Source: Tethya wilhelma
Taxonomy: Eukaryota > Porifera > Demospongiae > Tethyida > Tethyidae
Length of the DNA stretch: 64,000 bases
Assembly (NCBI GenBank): GCA_964030475.1
Contig: CAXIPT010000004.1
Coordinates: forward strand, 5,814,874-5,878,873
Reading direction: 5' to 3'
Under the pieces are notes generated by a model. The model searched no databases and was not told where the DNA came from. It saw only the letters and a list, made by a program, of their open reading frames with translations. The translations under genes and the position numbers were made by a program. Position 1 is the stretch's first letter, and every line of letters starts with the position of its first letter. Positions 56,501 to 64,000 of this stretch are shown here, in pieces.

Positions 56501-59500
56501 CCAGGAGGTCCTCGTGGTCCCTGTGGTCCAGGGGCTCCATCTCTTCCATCACGACCATCTCTTCCTCTCAGAATCTCAAGATAAGGAAGATTCGTCGAAG
56601 GCTGATTTAGCTCAGTATTGTTTAAGGCAACACCTTAAGAATTTATGTAAAGAGTGAATCGCTAAAAGATTAAAAGTCTTGTAGCTTACCTTCCAGTGTT
56701 ATAGCAATGCTGCTAATAGTAGCAAACACCAATGTTACAGTAACTTGTAATTTTCCAATCATTATATTTTTTTTGTCTTTTCTAGTCAACGCCAAATTTG
56801 TAGCCAATCTATACTTATAGGCATGCAATGCCATGCAGATCGATATTAGTTGTCTTTTATAAGACTCCCATTCAGAGAACAGAAAGGGGAGAACCTGAAT
56901 ATGAATTTCATTGTTAGCCTCATTCCCACACTTGTTTACGAGAAATTAAGTTCACATTAATGCTGATTGATACTACTAGCTGTATAGGGTTCAAATTGTT
57001 GACAAAGGAAAGAGCAGCTCTTTGCCAGAGACATAATAATATAGATTGATCATTGGTTATGTTTTATAGGTCTCCCATGCAGAGAGCAGAAGTGGAGATG
57101 AATTTTGTTAGCCTCATAATGACTTGTTTATGAGAAATTAAGCTCACATTAATGCTGATTCATACCATTAGCTTTGTAGGGGTTCAAATTGTTAACAAAG
57201 GAAAGAGCATGCAGCTCTTTGCCAGATTGGCAAATTGTACTACAATCAATTATGTAGTCTCATTAATATTATTACTATTTTAAGCACATAATAATTATAT
57301 TCTATTTATAGCCACCTAAAATTCCTCTATACCATAAAATATAAGAGGTAAATTTGGTAACTTAAAAGTTTTTAAAGTTTAATTGTTGTAAGATTCACTC
57401 AAAATAAGTTATCTGATATAAATTTAAAATCTATTTGGTGCACACCACACAGCTCAGTTCTCTAGCACTGCATGACATATGGAGGGCATGGATTTCCGCT
57501 GCAGCCAGCACCAACATGATAGATTCGAGAACTAAATACATTACTGCCTTCACTGCCCGGTACAGATTCTTGATCTTTGTCTACACATTCATATGTTGTG
57601 CGATAATGACCGTAATGTTCGGACATAAGGTAGCCATAGTACTCCATAGTCCATGACTTTGGACAGGTGGTCTTAGCTGGGATCATTATAACAGCTACCC
57701 GGGTTGAGACATAGCATACTGCACAGGGTGCATTGTGATACTGATCACCTTGAATAGGATATCTATCACTCTACTCCATACAAGCTTGTGTCAGTACCAT
57801 TTCTAAACTTTGAGGTGTACTCTGGTATCTCAGGCATGCAGAGATAGTTAGCTCCACCTCCTTGATGGTTATAGTGACTCCCTGCTGCTCTTCCAGCATA
57901 CACCATTTCAGTTCCAGTTCCCTCTGGGCAGGTTGACTTGCCCCACCTTGTGTATATGATCCCTCCACTCATTGGACCGGGTGGTCCTCTCAAACCATGG
58001 TCACCTTTTACTCCTTGAATTCCACGTGGTCCCTGTAGTCCAAGGGCTTTATCTCTTCCATCACGACCATTATCAGATGTGAGGATAGAATTGTTTAACT
58101 TGGTATCTTTTATCATAGCACCTTAAATAAAATTGTGAGATATTTGTAAGTGAACTTGTATTAATTTTATAGTTGCTGTATAGCTATAAGGCCATACAAA
58201 GAGACATAACAATTAATGAGATTACCTTCCAATGTTAGAGCAATGCTGCAAACAATAGTAAAGGTCACGCTCAGTTGTTTTATGTTTCCCATCATATATA
58301 CTGATGCTTTTTTGCTTGATCCAATTTCTCTCTGTTTCCAGGGTGACAGCTAGTCTATATCATATTTGTACATGTATCCAGATTAGTATATATTATTGGT
58401 CGTCTTTTATAGAAGAAACCAATTGCAGACTCATGCTGATTCATACTATATAGTACATGTGAGGGTGTGTGTTATTTTAAGACAAAAGAATAACCCCGCT
58501 CGGTCATGCATGCACTGCCAGATCGGCGAATTTTACACAATATCTAATATTAAGAATCTAAAAAAAAAATTGATTTTGTGGTCTTGTTGTTACTATTTTA
58601 AGCAAATACATGATCCGTTCATCTGTTCACCCATTCAGGATTAAGACTCATGCTGATGTGTTTGGTTTATTACTCAAAGAGAAGTTTCCACAGCTTGCCA
58701 ACCACTTGGTGAGACTTATATACTAGTTGTAGTACATGACTGAAAAAAAAACAACACTTATGCCATTCACATTTTGGTTATGTGGGAGTGTACATGTGTG
58801 TATACAAATGATTATATGTTCAACAAACTGACTCAAAAACACCCCCTCCCCTCCCCTCCGTAGGAAGGTCTTGGTGTTCACCCTCTGATGTACGTCACCT
58901 CGTGGTTCATGTGTCTCTTCACCACCCTCCCCTGCTGGGACACAGTCCTGGCTATCACCGACACACTACTGCTGGAAGGTATGTACATATACCCACATGT
59001 ACACTAGTCAGTTAGTGAAGTATTGTTCTACTGTATAATGAGTAAATTTGGTGAGTATTAGATTCGAATTAGCATATGATTAATGAGGATTTTAATTTTA
59101 GTGATTAATTCTGTATAATTATTACAGTGTTTATGTAGTGCATTTAATTTTGATGATTTGAAGAAGAGTTTGCCAAATTTTCCTGCTATTCGGTAGTTTC
59201 ATCATATTAAACTTTGGACCCACATTTGATTATTTGAAGTGCTACATGTAAGTATCATTCTTTTTTTTTGTTAGGTGTCAACACTATTTTCAAGGCTGCA
59301 CTCGCTATAATGGAATTGAGTGCTCGTAAGTTGAGAATTTAGTATCTGTTACATAATTGTTACATTAATAGTATGTGACGTCCCATATATTGTCTTATCT
59401 CTGTGATCTCTTGTATGTCTCATAATTTATTTCTCTAGCTGAACTCCTGTCCATGTATCGTATTGAAGATGTGCTTCCATTTCTTCAGCACCTTCCCAGC

Positions 59501-62500
59501 AGATTGTAAGTAATGTGTATACTAACATAATATTATTATTTAATCATGTAGGAGTTTTCTTGTTGTCTTGTGGGCATTCTATGACTTTGTGTTATTTGAT
59601 TTTTATCCTTCAACCATTGGATAAGATTCAATTACTTGGTGATCCATGAAATGATCTTCATGTCTCACATCATGCCTTTTTTTGTGAGCATGTCCAACAT
59701 TCTTTAGTGCATTTATACGAGTACGTATGTACTTGTCTCAAACTTACTACGTGGATGTGTTTTAAATAGAAATAAATGGTTCCTGTTTACAGAGTGTCTC
59801 TCAAGAACTTCTCCCCAGTGTTCTGGAGGACGACCGTCCACAGCTGGGAGATAGAGCTCTACCAAGATGCTGTCCACAATGGAGGGGGCACTCTATCCAC
59901 CCCCACCACCGCGATGAAGAGACCCCACACCAGTACAGCCACTCAGAGCTCTCAGGGTGATGATGGTGAAGGAAGGCAACCAGTTGCAAAGAGATTGAAG
60001 AAAGATTGTAAAAATGGTAAGTATGTGTGTAAGTGTGTGTGATGTGTACATACTCTAGAGCTATTTAGCTTGAAATTTAATCTTGTTGCAGCCCAACTGA
60101 CTTGGTTATCCTACCACTAGTACGTATCAACAATCATGCATAGTCTGCCTCCAGATAGGCTTTCTTTCCGTGACACTCTTCTGTTGCATGAATGTATGTG
60201 CTATATGCCCCAAAAATACACCAGTCTGGTAAAGGACATCAAGATCAAAATCAAAATCAAAATCAAAAACAAAAACACATTCACAAAGAGACTAGGCCTC
60301 ATGCCGGGCTACTCATGAAAGATGGTAGTGGGTATTCTTTCCTCCAATGCCCATGGGTTATGGTATGGCTCAGTGGTAAGAGCATTCAACTGGCATTCAA
60401 AAGACCTAGTGTTCGAATCCAGCTACAACCCAAAGTTTTTTCCCTTTTTCCCCATGCATGTTCACTTTAATTCTCCCTTGTTCTATTCTTGTATAGAAGA
60501 CCAGTCCCTACAGACTCCTAGTGGCTCCCAGTCCATTCTTAACCGACTGGTGAATGCTATCACCCCAGCCAGATATGCCAAACCAAGACCACCCTCTAGT
60601 ACTCTATCAAACACACTGCCTTCAATGAAGAATGCAAAAGGGACCAAAAATGATCAGTCGTTAATGAGAGGGGCATACTCACGAGAGAATCAGACTCCTT
60701 TCAAGACCCCTTCGACACAAGTACGAAGGAAACGAAAGTTGGCGGAAGAAAAACTAGATCTTGAGACACCATCAAAACGAGTCAAACAGGATAAACTAGA
60801 ACCGGAGAGTATGTTCTCACCAAGTTTAAGGACCCCCTCTACTGCTCACCGTAGGAAGAGACAGAGGGACCATGGTGGGGGTCCAATGATGGTGGAGATG
60901 AAGGACTTTGGCTCTATTCGTGATCAGATAGAAGAGTGTGATGGAGACACTTCATTCACAGGTATTCTATAGCAACATGTATGTATGATTTGGTTGGTAT
61001 AGGTTAGTTGCCAAAATTTCTATGCGCAATTTTTGTTATTTGCTTGTGACTTTTATACTGATAACTTTAAATTTCATCACAAAATTTTGAATATGTTGTG
61101 CATTATTTGGGAAAAAATGATTCTATTTCATCACTTCCTTCCTCTACAGGTAGCCACACCCCTCTCATCACTAGCTCCACCCCTCCCACACTCGGAGGAG
61201 GTGGAGGCACTCCCTCTGAAAGAAGAAAGAAGAGGAGGAGTGCCCGTATAGCTCACAGGAGACAATCATCATCATCAGTGATGGAGGAGAGCCTCACAGT
61301 GGGGTCTCAACACCCATTGGGACCATGGGCAAATAACGTGGTACGTACATCATAGAAGTAAGTACATGTACAGTGGAGGTATGACACAAGTGCACCTTTA
61401 CTATGCTGGCACACAAATACATATAATTATGATAAACTCTCATTTTATTATACAAGTAGTAAAAATTTCAAAAAAATTAGTAGTGTAGGAATGGGCAGTG
61501 CGATAAAAAGTATTGGAACAAGGCGTGTCTCAATTTCGGCACATGACTACTTCATTTTTATTCTTGATCACTTGTAAGCCAATGTAAGGATCCTTGCTAT
61601 AATATTATGTAAGTGTCATAAATTCAATTGATGATCTGTACAATAGTGCCATAGCTTATTATTGCATTGGTTCAAATTTCTACTAATTAGTAGGCTAAGC
61701 AGTGGGGCAAACTATAACAGACAAGTAAACTGGACTGCCAGCCAACAGTTGGGTATATAAAAAAAATGAAGTAGTCATGTGCCGAAATTGAGACACGCCT
61801 TGTTCCAATACTTTTTATCGCACTGCCCATTCCTACACTACTAATTTTTTTGAAATTTTTATTACTTGTTCATTCACTTTTTTCAACACAACAGTGTGGA
61901 GACTATCAGACTGGTAAGTCTCTACAAAAAGCTTGAGTAGTAGTATATGCACTTCATTATGCTGGAAGAGGCTAATGCGCATGCGCAAAATAATGCCACG
62001 TGGAATGCGACCTCTGAACCTACCTACAAGATGGCTGCATTGCAGTACATGAATTTATACACTAAGTTTCAAAGCTTTCTAGTTTTTGTTTAGGCTTATT
62101 TGTGATGAAAACGAGTATCAAGGAATGTAGTACCTATGAAAAGAACTTACTTTGTGCTGTCAAAGTTGGCTCAACACATTCTAGTTCTCTGGAAATGCTT
62201 TTCAAGTAAGTCAGTTAGTAAGTAAGTAAGTACGTACGTACGTACGTTAGCAGAACAAAAATGGCACTATGGTGGCTTCCCACTAGCGCCCTCTACGATT
62301 GCCAAGGAACTGTTTTATGAGATTTAGGCCTTGCATGCAATTGTTAATCTGTCAGTGAGAGCCTCTGAGCAAGTTTGAAGATATAATTTTGTTTTGCTAG
62401 AGTTTTATGATCATGAACATTTTGTATTGTGTCTATGGGACATGCGGCCCATTCCTACTATACGTACTACCGTACGTATGATAACTTTTTCTGCCCACAT

Positions 62501-63210
62501 GTACACACACACTTACTCATCTCATTTATGTATGCAGGAACTGACAAAATTTGTGCTTCTTGATGATATACAGTCCATGAAGGATCAAAGAGTGTTTCAT
62601 GCTTTCAAGACATTCTCCACTCACAAGCCAGTGGATGATTTAATCCAGGTACATGCAGCATTATTATTGGTTGGTTAATGTTACTCACCTTTCAAGCAAG
62701 TTTACAAGGGTCTGCATATAGCACTAGTCCCCATGCACATGCACCCCATACCCGGGACCATGCAATGGTTAAATTCTGCCACAAAGGTATCTGGATAACT
62801 GCATGAGGTAGTTTCTCGTTGTATGAAATAATAATATTATGTTGCAGTTTTTGAATCATAATGCATAATTATACTACATAATTCATGATTAGTACCCTGC
62901 ACACTTATTCAGGGGATGATGTCACCTCCTGTTGGTCCTAGTGACACCATCATGAAGTCTCCTGAAGTAGAACTCTCACTAATGGTAGAGAAACATTTAT
63001 ACTAGGAGCGCAAGATCTGTAAAAGATAATACCTAACATGTATCATTTTATCTTTTCATAATAATTGTCTCTATATGATTTGTTGGACTATAGTGTGAGC
63101 ATGGTTTCTATGTTGGTAATTAAAGGCTCACTGACTGAATATCTTTTATTACTTATTATTTTTTTTTAACATCTTCTATATAGTGTCAATTAACCAGCAT
63201 GGTCTTGTAA
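42154..63210 (+). CDS. TBC-domain protein (putative Rab GTPase-activating protein), 17 exons
   Basis: Exons 42154-42260, 42355-42439, 45602-45709, 46383-46572, 47246-47365, 47535-47581, 47682-47758, 58639-58708, 58864-58978, 59275-59325, 59439-59505, 59793-60016, 60497-60961, 61150-61340, 62538-62648, 62913-62984 and 63184-63210; phases agree throughout, about 708 residues. The TBC domain starts at [18 protein letters not shown], has the arginine finger as IMMDIVRTFP, the glutamine finger as SVGYCQG, and continues with [10 protein letters not shown] and a following helix. Both catalytic fingers are present, so Rab-GAP activity is plausible. The C-terminal third is basic and Ser/Pro-rich with repeated TPS sites. 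I cannot assign the subfamily. Intron 2 contains a misplaced contig; intron 7 (10.9 kb) holds the antisense collagen array; intron 14 holds MITE copy E. Confidence 0.87.
42851..43931 (-). CDS. SLC35F-like nucleotide-sugar/solute transporter, N-terminal exons only
   Basis: Exons 43931-43756 ([15 protein letters not shown].., then [14 protein letters not shown]) and 43088-42851, joined in phase 2. The second exon encodes two membrane segments: [20 protein letters not shown] and [20 protein letters not shown], then NWWKYAILG. The order LLLGQ..SLL.CGT..TSQ, F.NY.LL and WWKY is characteristic of SLC35F1/F2-type members of the drug/metabolite transporter superfamily. It is cut by the N at 42850 and the remaining exons are absent beyond the gap. 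It lies head to head with the GT31 gene, 149 bases apart. Confidence 0.68.
43095..43137. repeat. (TG)n microsatellite beside the SLC35F acceptor
   Basis: On the - strand this is a CA tract ending a few bases upstream of the exon start at 43088. Confidence 0.93.
43932..44080. promoter_or_regulatory. Short bidirectional promoter region
   Basis: 149 bases separate the ATGs of the SLC35F-like and GT31-like genes, which are divergently oriented. The region contains CGACGCATGCGTAAG near 43999-44013, a near-palindrome of the NRF1 type. Confidence 0.5.
44081..44602 (+). CDS. Beta-1,3-glycosyltransferase (GT31-like), N-terminal part
   Basis: Exons 44081-44189, 44284-44470 and 44586-44602, with phases 1 and 2. 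Exon 1 is a type II membrane anchor ([20 protein letters not shown]). Exon 2 contains [20 protein letters not shown] and KTW, then APIRYMFVIGG across the next junction. This is the start of the galactosyltransferase domain (L.VL..S....RR..IR.TW ... FVIG) that acts in the Golgi. The DxD motif and the rest are missing because the contig ends at the N at 44603. The first ATG five bases upstream is out of frame. Confidence 0.68.
44965..45571. mobile_element. TTAA-flanked piggyBac-like MITE (607 bp) in a TBC intron
   Basis: Perfect 13-base terminal inverted repeats GGTTCCGGGATAC, each preceded or followed by TTAA (44961-44964 and 45572-45575). No significant frame inside. It ends 30 bases before TBC exon 3. 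Confidence 0.85.
45846..45912 (+). ncRNA. tRNA-like sequence (tRNA pseudogene or SINE head)
   Basis: Contains an A-box-like TAGCTACAGTGG and a B box GGTTCGATTCC about 45 bases later, followed by a T-run (45918-45926). The cloverleaf stems pair poorly, so I prefer a tRNA-derived repeat over a working tRNA. It lies in a TBC intron. Confidence 0.45.
46122..46148. repeat. (GT)n microsatellite
   Basis: GT tract in the intron before TBC exon 4. Confidence 0.9.
47463..47511. repeat. (GT)n microsatellite
   Basis: GT tract between TBC exons 5 and 6, ending about 24 bases before the acceptor at 47534. Confidence 0.95.
47959..48957 (-). CDS. Short-chain collagen 1 (intact)
   Basis: Exons 48957-48879 (signal peptide [17 protein letters not shown]) and 48749-47959, phase 1, about 288 residues. 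After [12 protein letters not shown] comes a short collagen helix of Gly-X-Y triplets interrupted once at [11 protein letters not shown]-terminal domain of about 165 residues follows, with ordered cysteines: [45 protein letters not shown] and LNCVVCTK at the extreme C-terminus. The layout and C-terminal domain resemble short-chain collagen C4 of the sponge Ephydatia. It is likely secreted into the spongin or basal matrix. It lies antisense in intron 7 of the TBC gene and is the first of an array in the same orientation. Confidence 0.9.
   Translation of the reverse strand: MKLESNFQLLLVLFIAIYADAQSNLKRKRIKLLVTSKIFCGVKKRKEIPILLKALYNVSCTFLLLFLYTAAENDTEEISLRPASRLPYFEILRGRDGSPGRDGRDGPPGPQGPQGLRGPPGLHSLEAPIPGPPGSQGKRGYKGDPGPVGPPGPKTGGLTYIRWGKSTCPEAQGTELVYAGRAGGSYYNHKGSGANYLCMPEKPEYTLSFTSGSQDYSNLYGVEYGSPIEGVGGHNVPCAVCYISTRETVMMIPAKTTCPQSWTREYYGYIMADYYTHYRSSYECVDKDQDSIPGTQGGQNSGYFYHVEADCGGMPCPEYDSSKELNCVVCTK
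49560..49690 (-). pseudogene. Duplicated exon-like remnant 1
   Basis: On the - strand it reads [20 protein letters not shown], aligning with a second copy at 51655-51835. Frames decay on both sides. Family not recognised; probably a relic co-duplicated with the collagen units. Confidence 0.4.
49972..50028 (-). pseudogene. Collagen C-terminal fragment 1
   Basis: Encodes only [18 protein letters not shown] and the stop, the extreme C-terminus of the array collagens. Nothing upstream continues the gene. A truncated duplicate 3' of collagen 2. Confidence 0.85.
50271..51124 (-). pseudogene. Short-chain collagen 2 (single 2-bp frameshift)
   Basis: Exons 51124-51052 (signal peptide [19 protein letters not shown]) and 50985-50271, phase 1. 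[20 protein letters not shown] leads to an uninterrupted Gly-X-Y stretch, then [18 protein letters not shown]. At 50651-50660 the sequence reads GAGTATATACTC on the coding strand where collagen 3 has GAATATACTC, an extra TA that gives a stop two codons later. After it, the remaining C-terminal domain is open to [10 protein letters not shown]. Everything else is intact, so this is a very young pseudogene, a polymorphic lesion or a base-calling error. Confidence 0.85.
51655..51835 (-). pseudogene. Duplicated exon-like remnant 2
   Basis: On the - strand it reads [20 protein letters not shown] followed by [16 protein letters not shown], aligning with 49560-49690. Both copies sit 5' of a collagen unit, so they track the tandem duplication. 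Confidence 0.4.
51953..52942 (-). mobile_element. Fold-back MITE family 1, copy D
   Basis: Same orientation and order as copy C: TTATCATACGTATGGTAGTA terminus, GCGCATGCGC at 52441-52450, then paired inverted arms (about 52567-52670 and 52838-52940). Inserted between collagens 2 and 3; its end lies about 50 bases from the collagen 3 stop codon. Confidence 0.87.
52994..53951 (-). CDS. Short-chain collagen 3 (intact)
   Basis: Exons 53951-53873 ([20 protein letters not shown], signal peptide) and 53709-52994, phase 1, about 264 residues. [20 protein letters not shown] precedes a short Gly-X-Y helix ending GPPGPMSGG. The C-terminal domain has the full cysteine set from WGKSTCP to LNCVVCTK. It is the closest relative of collagen 2. 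The upstream in-frame ATG at 54026 is rejected because MAHSK gives a proper signal peptide that aligns with collagen 2. Confidence 0.9.
54559..54726 (-). pseudogene. Collagen C-terminal fragment 2
   Basis: About 55 codons, from [18 protein letters not shown] to ELSCVVCTK and stop, with no upstream continuation. The variant end ([11 protein letters not shown]) groups it with collagen 7 at 57431. Confidence 0.85.
55137..55560 (-). pseudogene. Collagen C-terminal fragment 3 (degenerate)
   Basis: Positions 55137-55279 encode [20 protein letters not shown] and on to [12 protein letters not shown] with the stop. Further upstream (about 55440-55560) the matching CPQSW..YYGYL region is recognisable but broken by small insertions and stops. 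Confidence 0.8.
55694..55719. repeat. Poly(A) homopolymer
   Basis: A-run of about 26 bases 3' of collagen 6 on the + strand. It could be the tail of a retroposed copy but no source is visible. Confidence 0.8.
55792..56762 (-). CDS. Short-chain collagen 6 (intact, longest helix)
   Basis: Exons 56762-56690 (signal peptide [19 protein letters not shown]) and 56633-55792, phase 1, about 304 residues. After [20 protein letters not shown] the helix is longer than in its neighbours, with two interruptions (TNVPV and SGA) and many GPQ triplets. The C-terminal domain carries all expected cysteines and ends [12 protein letters not shown]. An intact member between two pseudogenes. Confidence 0.9.
57431..58295 (-). 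pseudogene. Short-chain collagen 7 (two frameshifts and a lost glycine)
   Basis: Exons 58295-58226 (signal peptide [18 protein letters not shown]) and 58121-57431. The helix has [13 protein letters not shown], where a Gly position has become Lys. Near 57770 one extra base relative to collagen 6 shifts the frame after LYGVE. Near 57470-57480 a further insertion (VMQC region) disrupts the C-terminus, though ELSCVVCTK is still readable in another frame. Three independent lesions indicate a true pseudogene. Confidence 0.82.
60361..60430 (+). ncRNA. tRNA-like sequence in TBC intron 12
   Basis: A box TGGCTCAGTGG and B box GTTCGAATCC at tRNA spacing, followed by TTTTTT at 60437. The T-stem and acceptor stem do not pair well, so this is probably a tRNA-derived SINE or pseudogene. 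Confidence 0.5.
61453..62483 (+). mobile_element. Fold-back MITE family 1, copy E (full-length reference copy)
   Basis: Starts CAAGTAGTAAAAATTTC, has paired inverted arms (about 61455-61560 and 61766-61865), GCGCATGCGC at 61977-61986, a GTAAGTAAGTACGTACGTAC tract near 62220, and ends TACTACCGTACGTATGATAA. It lies within intron 14 of the TBC gene without affecting exons. Confidence 0.88.
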
Positions 63211-63531
63211 GCCCTCAGTCTCGTCTTTATCTCATACGGTATCCATCTTGAATTCCTATAATCATCACTGACTTAATTATAATTATTAAATCTTTGATCT
63301 TTTTGTGGTGTACACACATGTACACACACAGTTATATGTGTATCTAGTTATCATGACCCAGCCCATTTTAAGCAAAAAAATAAGTTTATAATTCCCAATC
63401 AATCTCTATAGATGAAAATTTAATATCAAAAGTATATACATATTATAATACATGTCATGAAGTAAAATTTATAAAGAATTAAATATTAATGATACTATTA
63501 TTGTTGTTAAAAAAAACAACAAAATTTAATG

Positions 63532-64000
63532 TCAGTCAGATTCATCCTTCACTGCTGTACCCACTGCCAGCACTACTGTAGCCCCCCATTGAGTCTCCTC
63601 TTTAGTGGAGAGTACCAAACCTGGTGTCTTCATCACTGTAGGAGGACTCAGGGAGAGTGGTAGAAGTCTACAAGTGATTAAGTAAATAGAGAGCAAATTT
63701 AGAAGAAAAAATTAATTAAGGATAATCATGTCTATGCACTTTAGCTGATGTCATGAATCAATCCCAAGACACCTCCCATGCACTAAGTCAAAGGGATAAC
63801 ATATGCAGGGACGTACAGGATGTGAATAACATTCAATATTAATATCGAGTGCTTATAGAAACTACTATATACATATTCACTTAATTAGCCTTCATCCCTC
63901 CCACTCTGGGAAGGTGGCTATAATAATAATACTATAACTGTATTGTTATTAAATTTTGGTGCAATGATAATACATGCATGTACCTGAGTTTCTCCAGCTG
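63532..64000 (-). CDS. 3' end of an unidentified gene (two exons, partial)
   Basis: Exon 64000-63984 (QLEKL plus two bases) is followed by a GTACAT donor. Exon 63667-63532, after a TTGTAG acceptor, continues in phase 2 with RLLPLSLSPPTVMKTPGLVL and ends VKDESD before a stop. It is convergent with the TBC gene, whose stop is 321 bases away. I do not recognise the family; the exon pairing is inferred from phase only. Confidence 0.4.

Noticed and set aside
60361..60430. Functional tRNA gene
   Set aside because: Good A and B boxes but poor T-stem and acceptor-stem pairing; reported only as tRNA-like.

Overview
This looks like animal (metazoan) DNA, most likely from a demosponge such as Amphimedon. 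The reasons are AT-rich intergenic DNA, many short phase-1 introns, a cluster of SRCR-domain membrane receptors, a lineage-specific 7TM receptor family, and a tandem array of short-chain collagens whose C-terminal cysteine-rich domain resembles freshwater-sponge short-chain collagen C4. The species is my inference. No prokaryotic operon structure is present. Exon models were built by hand: every junction given uses GT/AG and the reading phases were checked.

Layout. (1) 1-25986: a cluster of SRCR receptor genes on the + strand. Receptor A (1-6916) is partial, receptor B (12510-22302) has three SRCR domains, an unusual receptor C (22776-23494) has a signal exon and a TM/tail exon but no SRCR domain, and receptor D (23765-25986) has three SRCR domains and one frameshift. 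A complete pogo/Tigger-like DNA transposon with its transposase lies at 9311-12234. (2) 27891-39000: three paralogous 7TM receptors on the - strand, interspersed with a hAT-like MITE, an 11-exon tyrosine-recombinase gene with an in-frame stop, a 346-bp higher-order satellite and a large palindrome. A fifth SRCR gene starts at 39818 and is cut by a gap. (3) 40300-63210: a divergent pair of small paralogous genes, then a 17-exon TBC-domain (Rab-GAP) gene. Its 10.9-kb seventh intron holds an antisense array of short-chain collagen genes: three intact, two frameshifted and three C-terminal fragments. The last exons of an unidentified - strand gene enter from the right edge.

Mobile DNA is abundant: five copies of a ~1-kb fold-back MITE family, a nested TIR element, two TTAA-flanked (piggyBac-like) MITEs, a TA-flanked hairpin MITE, a hAT-like MITE with an 8-bp target duplication, minisatellite-tailed repeats and tRNA-derived sequences.

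The main caution concerns assembly. Single N characters (555, 7671, 14890, 18918, 37160, 40299, 42850, 44603) and one N run (6431-6500) mark contig joins. Several contigs sit inside genes they do not belong to: 556-6430 splits a CA repeat inside receptor A, 14891-18917 (Clp1/Grc3-like fragment) sits between two overlapping contigs inside receptor B, and 42851-44602 (SLC35F/GT31 pair) sits inside an intron of the TBC gene. Gene order across those Ns should not be taken at face value.
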